Below are positions 10,535 to 21,860 of a stretch of DNA of 64,000 nt, in pieces. The translations under genes were made by a program, and so were the position numbers. Each line of letters begins with the position of its first letter. Position 1 is the stretch's first letter. The notes beneath the pieces are model-generated. The model ran no database searches. It was not told the DNA's origin and saw nothing but the letters and a program-made list of their open reading frames with translations. This stretch comes from Gastracanthus pulcherrimus (lineage: Eukaryota > Arthropoda > Insecta > Hymenoptera > Pteromalidae): the NCBI GenBank assembly GCA_949152435.1, contig OX424573.1, positions 53,544,333 to 53,608,332 of the forward strand, read 5' to 3'.

Positions 10535-10547
10535 AATATGATTGTTT

Positions 10548-11083
10548 AATTCTTCCTTTCTTTTTTCTTTGTATTTAATAGTCATGTATCCCCTCTATTT
10601 TGGAACTCAGATATGTTACAATGTATATGTGATTTTGTATGTTACATTTGTATTTTATAAACTTGTTTGTTGTGTTGTGCAATATCGGTCGAGAGAATTC
10701 CATGGCCTGCTTACTAGCGTCTCAGACGTTTTTGAAAAGGCTATATGGGCGTATACGTCCTGCATTAAGCACAATGGTAGTCGGAGATCTTTTTCCGACG
10801 AAAAACTTGAAGAAAAAATTCTCGATAATTTTCATCGGGAATTTAACCCTCGACAGCTTGACATCCTTCGAAGGTAAATATATTTGTAGGGAATGGTATA
10901 ACGGTTTTCGAAGTCGCTGATTACGAATCCGAGGTCAGATTTGCAAAATTCAAAATTGCGGATTCAAGATAGCGGATTTGATTAATAAAAATTTGAACAA
11001 ATTGGCTAAAAATTATTACTATAGGGTTTTGATAAATCAGCATACAATTTTTACGATTCTAATTAAAAAAGATATAGCAATTT
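10548..11083. other. Spacer with an unrecognised 111-codon frame
   Basis: A frame at 10542-10877 (+) starts inside the SINE target duplication and ends in RQLDILRR. Its second half is polar and looks more protein-like than the first (FEKAIWAYTSCIKHNG). I do not recognise it, and it may be a fragment of an old gene or chance. A GGTAAATA donor-like sequence follows at 10872. No other feature is seen. Confidence 0.25.
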
Positions 11084-11482
11084 AAGATTAATTTATTAGA
11101 ATAAATAATTTTATATTAGAACAATCAATTTAGTTTGAAGAAGCTAAGTGCCAATGAATTGGCAGCGATTTTTTAAATGTACTAAATATTTCTTTAAATT
11201 ATGTAAGAAAATATTTACTTTGAAGTAGCAAATAATTAATTTATAATAAAAGAATATTTTCTGTAGTTTAATACGTGACTAATTCAATTACATAGACGGC
11301 AGTTATAAAATATTTATTTGATATAAAAATACGTATGATTTAATACAAATTAATCCTGTTTTTAAATAAATGACTATTTGCTTACATTATGTTAAAACCG
11401 CTGCCAATTCATTGTCACTTAGCTCCTCAGACTAAATTAATTGCTCCAATATGAAATTCGTTGTTCTTATAAATTAATTTTA
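11084..11482. mobile_element. Non-coding element with ~90-bp inverted ends
   Basis: Arms 11084-11172 and 11394-11482 are inverted copies (outer TTAATTTATTAGAA, inner AAGCTAAGTGCCAATGAATT and GGCAGCG) about 220 bp apart. A diverged copy of one arm, extending further outward (GATATAGCAATTTAA...), is at 40499-40620. There is no ORF. The class is unknown and no clear target duplication is seen. Confidence 0.65.
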
Positions 11483-12281
11483 ATATTATATTCTTTCCGA
11501 AATATAATCGTTTATATTAAAAATTACGTTTTCGAGTATAATTAAATAATACAAATGGCCTATTTAAAATTTGCGGTTGTAAAAGATAGGTAATTTTCTA
11601 AGTCATATTAGTCTGGATTTTCATTATTTCCTTCGTGAATTATACTAAAGTATACGGCATTCAATTTTAAATTATGTAATTTTTTACTAAAAACTGTTAA
11701 TAAGATATTCTTTTGTAAAAATCTAAGTAATATCACTTCTTTATTAGTTAAGTTATACATAGAAATACGTAGTCTAATGGCGAAGATTTACATTAAACAT
11801 TGTAATGTTATTTTAGTCGCGAATAATTTACAATAAATTAAGTGAATTCGTTGCATCCAACGGGGGTCGATTTATAATCTACATTAGACGTAGTAAATTT
11901 CCTAGCCGTTTTAGAATTTAGGACTGCACAAGACCAAGATAAGACGATATTTTTTAGGAGCTCTGTCTCGTCTTGGTCTTGTCTTGTCTTGAAGTCTTGC
12001 TTTAGTTATTAACTTTTATTTAATTTTTAATATCAAAACCATAAACTACTACATTTTAAATTTAAATTATACATTAATTTTTTAATTTAATTCTTTAGTG
12101 CTTAATTGCAATAAACTTATCCATTAATGGAATCAAACTTGTAAAAAGTTTCTATGGTTATAGTATCTATACAGTGAAAAGATTGGAAATCCTTTAGGCA
12201 AGTGTATATACATTACCATATGTTGCAAATTCTTGGAATTATAAAGGGTTTCGTGCAAAAGCTTCGACTCCTTAACGTGTA
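11483..12281. other. AT-rich spacer
   Basis: No gene is seen. Positions 11930-12000 contain a short TCTTG-type tandem (GTCTTGTCTTGTCTTG) and a partial inverted copy (AAGACCAAGATAAGACG). Confidence 0.5.
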
Positions 12282-14017
12282 CACTGAGAGAATCGTTCAG
12301 TTAGGCTTACCGAAGTTATATTGCTAAGTTTGCGGAGGCCATAATCTGCCATTCTTACTGAGGAGTTCGGTAAAAACTGCGGAACAGTTCGGCTATTTTA
12401 GGGGATGTGTATTAAAAGTGATGTGTGGTGTTGCGCTTTATCGTAGCCTCATTATCAAGTTTGTGATAAGGTAAAACAGAAGTAAGGTTAAAGTAGAACA
12501 TCGAAAATGTAACTTAGACAAACTAATCATATATAAAAAGGTTACAGTACCAAAAAAATAAGAAATTCATTAAAATATTCATTATTTGTGAAAAAGTGAG
12601 GTGAGGCGTGTAGCGCCACGCACGGAGACTCAGCTGCCGAACTTGTTCCGCTAATGTTGCCGTATAAGGTAAAAGTACCAGTAGTTGGCCACTGCCGAGA
12701 ACTTGGCCACTGACAAGAAATATCTTAATATTTAAGCTTTTGGCATAGAATAAAACGTGAATTATCATCAAATATTGTTGTGTACATAATAAATTGTCAA
12801 TACAAAAAGAACCCGAGGTTCAATAATTGATTTTAAGTTAAAAAATAAGATCTTAATTTTGCGATTTTCAGTCCGTGCGGGCATGCATGCTTTTCTTAAG
12901 TAGTGACTAAGAAAAGTTCGTTTACTAGTAAGGCGACAAAAATTTAATAAAACAGTTTTTTATGTATCTTAAGATTCCTACATTATTCTTATTATATTAG
13001 AAATACATAAAAAATAAAAAATATAAGATTTATATATATTTTATATTAAAATTTTATGTGTTCATGTATTGGTACTCGACAAATACCTTGAAAATTCCCG
13101 TCCGAGTAGTTGGCCGGGTGGCCATCTACTGGGCAATCACGCAGATTACGCAACAAATCTCGGTCCTAGTTGTTGGCATATACTTGTTTGAGAATTTACT
13201 ACATCACGGTTGTTTTTTCGACTAAGGGACTTTTTGAAGCAAACAAGTAATGTAAACATTTATTTTTTATAACAATACCTAAGTATAACTTATATTTTAT
13301 ATATTTGGAGTCTTATTTGTTATCATAACTTGAATAATACTATTCGCATATCTAACCTCCAACCTAACCTAAATATACACACTGAGAGACTTGCTATTTA
13401 TTTCAACAAGCAGATATAATTTATAGTATTATTTATTTAAATATAATATGTCAAAAGTTAACTTATTAGTCCGGTAATGGTAAATGCTATTTTTGTATTA
13501 AGGTATGAGTTAAGTTAAAAAATATTATGTATTTTATAATAATTATTAAGAAATAATAATATGCTTTCGTAACAAAATTATTGTAAGATATTTATTTCCT
13601 CATTGTACCTCCCAAAATTAATCTGCGCAATATTAATTTGGTCTTACTTAAAGAAAAAATGTTTGGTTAAAGCAGTGGCCAACTACTGGTACCAGTATTT
13701 TGAGACACTAGGACATGCTTGTTTTGCTGGTCCAAGTACTGGTACATTATACCACTGAACATTTATGTCTATTTCCCTATCATTATTGATTAAAATGTCT
13801 CTTTTTTCAATTTAATTTGATAGAAAATTAAATTCCCTTCCAGATGAATATATAACTTTTTATTGGCCGTATTAATTTTAGTGCTCTAATTTAAGAAATA
13901 AGTTCGGCTGCTACAAAGTGGCCAAGTATTGGTACATTTACCTTACATACTACCGAACTCACTTCGGTCAAAACTACCGAACAGTTCACCAAGTCTGACC
14001 GATGTATTCCCTCAGTG
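12282..14017. mobile_element. TIR element with CACTGAG ends, interrupted by a second element
   Basis: The left end is CACTGAGAGAATCGTTCAG (12282). The right end on the opposite strand is CACTGAGGGAATACATCGGT (to 14017). Reiterated TTCGGTA/TACCGAA words lie inside each end (12306-12390 and 13950-14000). A TA-duplicating element (12667-13943) is inserted between them. Without the insert it would be about 460 bp and non-coding. Confidence 0.55.
12667..13943. mobile_element. Non-autonomous TA-target TIR element, 1277 bp (long member)
   Basis: The ends AGGTAAAAGTACCAGTAG and, inverted, AGGTAAATGTACCAATAC form TIRs of about 25 bp, flanked by TA at 12665-12666 and 13944-13945 as in Tc1/mariner-type insertions. 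The TIR core TACTGGTAC/TTGGCCAC recurs internally near 13125, 13678 and 13727. No transposase frame is visible. An internally deleted 193-bp relative is at 56097-56289. Confidence 0.75.
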
Positions 14018-14119
14018 TACTCGGTTTTACTTATGCATATAATATTTAGAATGTATATTAGAACTAGCTGCTTTATGGAATCAAAGCCGTTACACCCGCT
14101 TAAAAGTAATTCGATTATT

Positions 14120-15000
14120 CTTTCCAGTGGGTGTACGTTCACGTGTGCCAGATGATCATCTCGGGTTTGGTCCAGATATCTCGTATGCTGCGTATGATAT
14201 TTTACTATTATCGATATTATTTACTGCTATCGAAGTATCTTCATAATGAGTGTACGTGCACATGTACGAGATGATCATCTCGGGTGTGGTCCAGAAGTCC
14301 CAGATGTTGCATATGATTTTTCACTATTATCGATATTTTTTACTACTATCGATAATTTTACAGTGGGTGTACGTGCTCGTATGTGAGATGATCATCTCGA
14401 GTGTGGTCCATATGTCCCGGATGCTGCTTATGATTATTCACTAGTATCGATATTTATTACAACAATCGATAATTTCTGATAGTGTGTGTACATGCACTTG
14501 TACGAGATGATCATCTCGAGTCTGGTCCAGATGTACCGGATGCTGCGTATAATTTTTCTTTATTATTTATATTTTTTACTACTATCGAAGATTCTTTATA
14601 GTGGGTGTACGTGCACGTGTGCGAGATGCTCATCTCGGGTTTGGTCCAGATATCTCGTATGCTGCGTATGATTTTTTTTATTATCGATATTATTTATTGC
14701 TATCGAAGATTATTTATGGTAGGTGCACTTTCACGTGTGCGAGATGATCATCTCAGGTGTGCTCGAGATATCCAGAATGTTGCGTATGATTTATTCTTTA
14801 TTGTCGATATTAATTACTGTTATCGAACATTCTTCATTATGAGTGTACGTGCAGTTGTGTGAGATGATCATCTCGGTTGCAGTCCAGATGTACCGGATGC
14901 TGGGTATGATTTTTCTTTATTATTGATATTTTTACTGCTATCAAAGATTCTTTATAGTGTGTGTACGTGCACGTGTGCGAGATAATCATCTGATTTATCT
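14120..15000 (+). repeat. Minisatellite, ~119-bp unit, about 7.5 copies
   Basis: Units contain GTGGGTGTACGTGCACGTGTG, then the perfect 16-bp palindrome CGAGATGATCATCTCG, then GGTCCAGAT..CCGGATGCTGCGTATGAT and ATCGATATT..CTATCGA. Anchors of the palindrome occur near 14142, 14267, 14385, 14501, 14623, 14740 and 14860, with a decayed one near 14980. An isolated half-unit (ACGTACGTGTGCGAGATAATCATCT) is at 15188-15212. Short overlapping frames in the array are repeat products. Confidence 0.9.
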
Positions 15001-15244
15001 TCTACATCTATCTATATTATATTAACAGAATTCCACTGGTGTAGAAAAAATTCTGTTATAATTATCTTTTTATGTTATAATTTCTGAAAATATTTTCTTT
15101 ATTACGTTCTGGACATATTCTATACATTTATCTTCCATCCTCCCTACACATGATAATAGCGGATCCTCTAACGTACGTCCGCACATACGTACGTGTGCGA
15201 GATAATCATCTTAGTTATTGAATATTAAAATGTTACCAAAATTT

Positions 15245-15419
15245 GGGCGGTCGATGGCTCAATTGGTAAACGTGTACCGATTAAGACAACGGGCACTCAA
15301 GGGGCACAGGTTCGGATTCCTGTCAGGATTTTTCGGTGACGGAGATCGAGCCTGCAACCCGCTACCTGGTTAAGGGCAGTAATACCCGTATATGTAATTA
15401 AGTGAAAATAAAAAAAAAA
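15245..15419 (+). mobile_element. tRNA-derived SINE, second family
   Basis: The head GGGCGGTCGATGGCTCAATT has an A-box-like TGGCTCAATTGGTAAA and a long spacer suggesting a class-II (long variable arm) tRNA ancestor. A B box GGTTCGGATTCC follows, then a 70-bp body ending in an A-rich tail. No convincing target duplication was found. It is unrelated in the body to the SINEs at 6462 and 10334. Confidence 0.75.
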
Positions 15420-15613
15420 GATTGCATTATAAAATATTGTTAAAAAATTACAGTAATACATTTGTATTGGTTCCAAAACGCGAGCGAGCGGTTCTTGCTA
15501 GTATACATTAAAATAGAAATAAGATTTATTTATATTTAGTTTATATTAGTTGAATATCTTATTTATTAATAAAAGGATTTTAATCGCGGAGCGAGCTGGG
15601 GGGAACCCCACTA

Positions 15614-15615
<2 letters not shown>

Positions 15616-15680
<65 letters not shown>
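15616..15680. repeat. (TA)n microsatellite
   Basis: About 32 perfect TA units. Confidence 0.98.
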
Positions 15681-15683
<3 letters not shown>

Positions 15684-15784
15684 TTCACTAAAAAATAGCA
15701 CGTTATGCTGAATAACTAAATTTCACCAGAGAGCCACTGTAAATAATTTTTATTTAAAAAAAATAGGTACGACACGACTGTAAA

Positions 15785-16290
15785 TACAGTTGAACCTCCC
15801 AGCACTGATACACTCGGGGCGGTGCTCTCTTGCACTGATACTGAGGTCAGTTCGGCGCGTTGAACAATGAGAGTCGAGCTTCAAGGCAGTATCTAATGTA
15901 CATAATGCACTTTCTCCCCATGGCTTCTCTGCGATTAAATGCAACAACATTTCAATTAAATAAAGTTATTTATATAAAATTATAAAATCTTTTCTCTGCA
16001 ATACTTTATGTAAAAATTCTTGGATTTTAACCTCATTATACAACATTTTTATTTATAAATTTGTTTTTAAATTCGTTATAAATTTGTTGGTATGACGTAA
16101 TTATTTCGTATTTATAAACATAAAATAACTTGAATCAGTAATGTTAATGTTAGCGTTCGCCGTTCGGGGCCTCGCACATAATATGTATAAAGCCGGACCT
16201 CGCCGAATATCAGTGACGTGAGGTTCAGATTGTATCAGTGTGCGAGGAGAAACAGTTCCGTGAGTATCAGTGCCGGGAGATTCGACTGTA
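15785..16290. mobile_element. TIR element with reiterated GCACTGATAC motif
   Basis: The left end (TACAGTTGAACCTCCCAGC, then ACTGATACACTCGG) and right end (inverted TACAGTCGAATCTCCCGGC, then ACTGATACTCACGG) are TIRs. The word CACTGATAC or its complement recurs at least five times within the two terminal 100-bp blocks. TACAGT..AACCTC ends resemble pogo/Tigger-type TIRs, an inference. There is no ORF. Confidence 0.55.
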
Positions 16291-16564
16291 ATGCTGAAAT
16301 ATTTTACACTATATTCGCTATTATAAAAATGGAAAATAATTTTTATGACACTTTGTAGTGTCAATATAAGAAAAATGTATATATTCTTACAGTACTCGCG
16401 ATTTATAGTAGTTGCAAAAACCCTCGTTAACACGAGCTCGGATAACGCGAAATTTGCTCTAACACGAACTCAGTTCACTGTCCTGGCATGATAACATGTA
16501 GGTATTTTACACGGTTAACACGAATAGTGATTGAATAGAATAGCCCTCAAAACGTTCAATAATA

Positions 16565-16867
16565 GGGAACTTGCATGGAAAAATCCATTAGGTCTGCCAG
16601 ATAGAACATCGAAAAATAATCGATACATATTTTCGCTTTATTCGATTAAATGATTATTAACAAAGATACAGCAGGTTGAAATATCGCGTGACGTCACAAG
16701 CTCCCACTATATAGATATACTACGAGAGGAGTTTGTGACGTCACACGACATTTCAATCTATTATATGTTTGTTATTAATCATTTAATCGAGAAAAGAAAA
16801 AATATGTGTCGATTATTTTTCGATTTTCTATCTGACAGACCTAATGGATTTTTTCATGCAAATTCCC
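16565..16867. mobile_element. Palindromic MITE, 303 bp
   Basis: Nearly the whole length folds. The left arm GGGAACTTGCATGGAAAAAT..CCATTAGGTCTG pairs with the right arm, down to a small loop around CTATATAGATATA (16705). TA flanks both ends (16563-16564, 16868-16869), fitting a TA target. There is no coding capacity. Confidence 0.8.
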
Positions 16868-17067
16868 TATCACGTTTCTTCTGTTAATATATCGCTAGAT
16901 TTTGTCAATGATTTAAACCACATAACGACTAAATTCATTACAAATAATCAAGTTATCAAGAAACATGAAAAACGTTTAGAATACTGAATACCTATTTTTA
17001 GAAAATTAAACTTTGATCTAAACAACGTTTTCATTTATTCGGATAATAGGAAGAAAATTCGTGTTAA

Positions 17068-17313
17068 GCCGTATCTACATCATAAGTTTGTTTAAGCATG
17101 AACCGGAAAATCAGAGTCATGAAGACTATAGTTACTTAAGTCTTATCCCTAATGACAACAGTAAAAAATAAAGTTACTATAGTATGTTAAGTTTTTAACA
17201 TTAGTTTAATAGTAATTTCTTGTTTCGACAGTTAGCACTATGGAAAAATGGCTGATGTCACCGCTCTGACTTTCCGATTCATGCTTAAACAAACTTATGA
17301 TGTAGAGACGGCC
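17068..17313. mobile_element. MITE with TTAA target, 246 bp
   Basis: TIRs of about 50 bp (GCCGTATCTACATCATAAGT..TTGTTTAAGCATGA and its complement) are flanked by TTAA at 17064-17067 and 17314-17317. TTAA targets are typical of piggyBac-superfamily elements. There is no ORF. Confidence 0.7.
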
Positions 17314-17695
17314 TTAACGATTAGGGACCACGTTATCATGTTTACACGAACACCCAGATAACACGAACCAAAACCGTGGTCCCTTAGAGTTTGTGTTTGT
17401 ATAGTTATATATAAATTGTATAGTTTGTATATCTATATATAAGTTGTATAGTTAATTATATAAATCATCGTAGCTTAGACTTAAAAAAAATGCCTAAGAA
17501 TGTGCCCAAAAATTCGGACTTGAACCCAACATAAAGTCGTGAGCTTTATCAACTCTCTACCGTGCTATCTTAAGGAGGTCCGAAAGTCAATTAAGAATTC
17601 AAATTTTCTGTCTTTATTTTGATGACAGCCAGGGAAATTAATTATTAAATATAATTACAAAAATACTTATATTTAGACAAAATCCAAACTCGCTT

Positions 17696-17949
17696 CCTTG
17701 GTAGAAAATTGTCCATATTTATAGGTCAACGTGTCAATCAAATGAAGGCCTTTTTGTTTTAAATCAATATCAAAAGCTAATTAAAAATAACAAAAACTAT
17801 TGTTATACATTAAAGTATCAATATTATAAACTGTTCACATGGAAATATATTCATTTTTTTAATATAATTATTAAATAATGCTAGAGCGACGTTTTTAATT
17901 TTAAATTTGACCATTAATTGGCCAAAAATGGTGAACATTTCTACCAGGG
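17696..17949. mobile_element. Small TIR element with CCYTGGTAGAAA ends
   Basis: The left end is CCTTGGTAGAAAATTGTCC. The right end inverted is CCCTGGTAGAAATGTTCACC. The ends match those of the 1.3-kb element at 21861-23177, so this is a short relative. It is non-coding. Confidence 0.6.
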
Positions 17950-18141
17950 TTGTACTTCATTGAGTAGTAATAGACTTCTATACAAAGTTACAGGCTTGAA
18001 AACAAAAGGGGCCCAAAAAAATATTGGAATGAAATGTTGACAAAATACTACTCAAGTAAATAATAGGAAATTATACTTATAGATCAAATTATACCGAAAT
18101 ACTGAGGTGCTGAAATAAGTTTAATTATTTCGAGTGCTTTG

Positions 18142-18405
18142 CCCGGGTAAAAATAAATCGTATACAGTTATATATAATTATATATCATTATAGTTATCTA
18201 AATCAGGGGAGTGGAAGGAGATGTTTCTCATATATATATATATATGCTTATATAGAGATAAAACTTATATATCACCATGTATAATCACATATATTTATGT
18301 ATAATTATACGTGGTTACATATAATTATATATAACTATATATGATTTTTATATATAATTATAATTATGTATAACTATATACTCGTATTATTAATCTTTAC
18401 CCAGG
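18142..18405. mobile_element. AT-rich palindromic element with CCYGGGTAAA ends
   Basis: The left end CCCGGGTAAAAATAAATCG pairs with inverted right end CCTGGGTAAAGATTAATAAT. The interior is TATATAATTATAT-type sequence that can fold throughout. Target duplication is not clear. Confidence 0.55.
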
Positions 18406-18529
18406 TGAGAAAACAATCTGCTAAAGCAATTAGCAGCGGTTTCTTACACTCACAAATAAGCAACACGTATATCACCTTTTTTTAACCGAAATGGCAGTTA
18501 AGGGGAGGTCGGAGCGAACTTTACCATTG

Positions 18530-18865
18530 TGACCTCCATCTCGCGCCGTATTTTTCGTTATACGTCTAAAATTTATATAGTAACATCAAACTCAAGGGTT
18601 ATGATGGTTTGTTATTATGTAAAGAACAATGGACAGCCTTTTTGTTTATTAATATTATTATTTGTTTAATTAGCTTCAAAAGTTTATTATGAAATAATAC
18701 TATAATTGACCAATAGAAAACGGTACAAATGACGGTCATCTTACCGCTTTTTAACCTCATCGGCGGCTTTACCTCGCGTCGTATTTTTCGTTATATGTCG
18801 AGATTTCATAAAAAATCGTACATAGCGACATTGGTCATCGTTTATTATTATGTAAAGAAGAAATA
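18530..18865 (+). repeat. Direct repeat pair, ~95 bp each
   Basis: Copies at about 18540-18635 and 18772-18865 share TCGCGYCGTATTTTTCGTTA, TGTTATTATGTAAAGAA and the order between them. They are about 230 bp apart in the same orientation. There is no coding capacity. Confidence 0.6.
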
Positions 18866-18904
18866 AAATGTTCACCAATCAGAATAGCTACAACATCCCT
18901 TTAA

Positions 18905-19126
18905 CCCATTTCTTCCCAAGCGGCCATTTTATAGTCGATTGGTTTTTTGTCTAAAAAATTGTCGAAAAAAAAATAATAATAACCAATAGCACTTTTCTGA
19001 AGTAAAATTGTCCGCTATTTCCGATTCTAAAGTCAGAATTTTGAAATTTCCGTTGGAAAATTTCAAAATGGCGGTTTTAGACAAAAAACCAATCGACTAT
19101 AATATGGCTGCTTGGGAAGAAATGGG
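18905..19126. mobile_element. MITE with TTAA target and CCC ends, piggyBac-like
   Basis: TIRs of about 55 bp start CCCATTTCTTCCCAAGCGGC and end with the complement. TTAA lies at 18901-18904 and 19127-19130. TTAA plus CCC ends fits the piggyBac superfamily. The 222-bp interior has no ORF and is partly palindromic (GAAATTTCCGTTGGAAAATTTC). Confidence 0.75.
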
Positions 19127-19130
19127 TTAA

Positions 19131-20168
19131 GGAGGTTAGATAAATCTCCCGCACGGGGCGAGGAAAGGAGAGTCCTCCCGCACCGCACACCGGCTCCGCT
19201 CTTACCGCGCACCTCCTCGCGCAGCCTACAAGCTTGTGTGTTTATTTACGTTTCGCTTAGGTAGTACTCGGAATCGGTGTTCTCATTCTTTTAAAATTTC
19301 GCGTACACGATCTTTAATACTTTTACAATATTTTGCACATTTTTTTCATTTCATTCTTATCATTTATAAACAATCGCACTCTAAGTTTATTGTGAATTTA
19401 CATGCTGCTCTCATTAGGGCCCGTGTATAAGAGTCAAACTTTGAAGTCAATTATCTTTAAAACGGTAATGGCTAATGCTTTCAAATTTCACATGCTATCG
19501 TAAACTTCATAGAAGAATGACATATTACATTTTCAGAAACATCATCATTTTTACTTCACTATCGAACCTCCTTAATCGTGAAAACGAAGATCCGAATGTA
19601 ATTGTCTATCAGGAGAGTGAGTGTATTAAGGAGTTTCGGGAGTTTAACAAAAAATCAGAGAGATTTTCGCGTTTTGAAGTATTCTCGGAAAGGAAATAAT
19701 GTTAAATATTTTTTTAGGTCTCAAAATATTTCTTATTTTACGAAGAATTGGGGACGACTCTTAGTTTTTCAATTAACACACTACTATTTGAATAAATAGC
19801 AAAAATGTAATTAGGCAAGGACAGTAGATACGGCCTCCTCTTAAAGCAGACGGCAGGTGAAAGGTTAAAAGATACGCGTAAACAAATTCTCTCGAAGAGT
19901 CTACAAAAGACGTGGAAAAAATCGTTAATATATGCTATACAATCCATTGCCATTATTGTTTTGCCAAAGTATATAGATGTATATATAGTACAAGAATAAA
20001 AACTACTTCGTCATGTATGTCGTCGAGGTAAGTCAATCTTGCTGGCGCAGCGCGACTCGCTCGTCAGTCACTCGTAACTGATAATTATCGTTAGAAGCGC
20101 CGTATCCCGCGTAGGACAGGTTATATAGAGTGACGAAACATCAATGTAGGAACCCCCACCCCCCTCGG
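19131..20168. other. Mixed unique-looking sequence
   Basis: A GC-rich patch (19150-19230) is followed by AT-rich sequence. Short open frames (19475-19699, 19738-19953) have no features I recognise. A GTAAGT-type sequence follows GTCGAG at 20029, but no exon can be supported. No clear repeat is seen. Confidence 0.3.
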
Positions 20169-20193
20169 CCTCTCTCTCTCTCTCTCTCTCTCC
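20169..20193. repeat. (TC)n microsatellite
   Basis: About 12 TC units follow a C-rich tract (ACCCCCACCCCCC). Confidence 0.95.
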
Positions 20194-21220
20194 CTCATCA
20201 GGAGGGACGATAAAAAATCACTTTGCCGATCGTCGAGCAGAGGCTCAAATTGTTGCTGCTTTACCTAGTAGGCCGCGTGCTTCTCTCCCGTGTGACCGGA
20301 AATTACAGAGCGTCGACTTTCAGAAATGAGCTGCTTAATGAAACTCAAGAGAAAGAAGACCGAATATCTGTCCGGGTCGAGCTGTTTGATAATGGTTTTT
20401 CGAGAATCTCGAAGAGATGAACTGAATAGTTTAAGTATATCTAATATGCAGACAAGCGCACGCGCACAAACCTCCGGCAAAGCAATGTACACGGGCCGAG
20501 AAGCGAGAGCTTTAATTATCCTCGAAATCACTGATAGGAAATTACAATGAACGCAACAGCTAGTAGCTCACGATTAATCACAAGGACTTTTGAAGTGCGG
20601 TACAATATATAAATCACCCGAGAAATCATAATCCTCTCACTGCGGATGCTTGAATAACGATTTTCAGTTGGCGATGCACCGAAGACATGTTTATACTTAC
20701 AAACTGAGTTATTCTGACCAACCTGGCAGAATTTAGCACTAAGATTTAACTTTAAAATAGATATTTGTTTATACATCTACAACTATTTTTTGTTCATATT
20801 ACACAGCACAGAGAATATACGGATTTCAGCGGTAAATTATAATAGCAGAGTTAAATCAGTGATGAGTACGCGCTATAACGGTTCTTACCTTCAAGAATAT
20901 TACAAAGGGCCTACTCTGTAATATAGGAAGAAAAAGGAAGGTCCCGCACGCGTGCACGAAAACGTATTATCTCTCGTAGAGCGGAGATATATAGGAATAG
21001 CTCGAGGCGACTTCGCGTTGAATCAGAGGTCTCCTTCGGTCCCCAGTCAAGGACGACGGATTTGGGCATCATGCGATCTGTGCATTAACATCCACTCACG
21101 AGAGATAGATAGAAGAGAGGCTGCTACTGATGCTGCCGCTGCCAGCTCTTGCGCAACCTGCCTATACTAATATGAAAAGACGTCAGGAGGAACAGAGGAA
21201 GCGGTGATGGACCTCGTAGA
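20194..21220. other. Unassigned sequence of moderate GC
   Basis: Several short frames overlap on both strands. None has a recognisable domain, start context or splice structure, so none is called. The base composition is less AT-rich than its neighbours, so this could be flanking or untranslated sequence of a host gene. Confidence 0.3.
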
Positions 21221-21247
21221 GAAACAGAGAGAGGGAGAGAGAGAGAG

Positions 21248-21322
<75 letters not shown>
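21221..21322. repeat. (GA)n-(TA)n-(GA)n compound microsatellite
   Basis: A GA tract, about 20 TA units, then another GA tract. Confidence 0.95.
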
Positions 21323-21324
<2 letters not shown>

Positions 21325-21860
21325 GCATTAAGAAATTGTTTTACTGCACTCAGAATAATTTCTTAGTTAAGGATCTTGCGGCTCAAGCTGATGCTAGGTT
21401 ATTTTTGAAACGACTCGTTAATGAACAACGGATGCTTCTCTATTTTTACTCGCTGGATTAATCAACTTTATTTTCTCGCTTGATGATATATTATTATGAG
21501 CTGACGTGTAACTTTAGAAATTTTTGTTCAAATCTTATTTCCTCAATTCAATGGCTCAACAAAATTCAATTTATCTTCTAGATCGAAGTTCAACAAGATA
21601 AGTGAAATATATAATTATAAACATTTTCATTCTGATCAATACGATAATTAAGTATGAACTGGTAAATTTATACATGTACAGAAAAGATCAGCTGTTGTGA
21701 CTGAGTTATAATATTATTTGGATATATTTAAAAATTTCAGCACAAGCTATTTCAATCGTTTCTTCAAAAATAAATAAAAAAAATACAATACAACTGAATA
21801 ACGAAATAAATAAAGCATAAATGATTCATTTATTAACCAGCCTATATTGATTCGTTATAA
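21323..21860. other. AT-rich spacer
   Basis: No gene, RNA or clear repeat is seen. Confidence 0.45.

Larger units (their letters stand above)
16410..17395. mobile_element. Fossil TIR element with AACACGAA repeats, probably pogo/Tigger-like
   Basis: Both flanks carry several GTTAACACGAA/GATAACACGAA words (16427-16530 and 17325-17375, inverted), the style of pogo/Tigger-type ends. The interior is occupied by two later palindromic insertions (16565-16867 and 17068-17313). No transposase remains. Confidence 0.45.
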
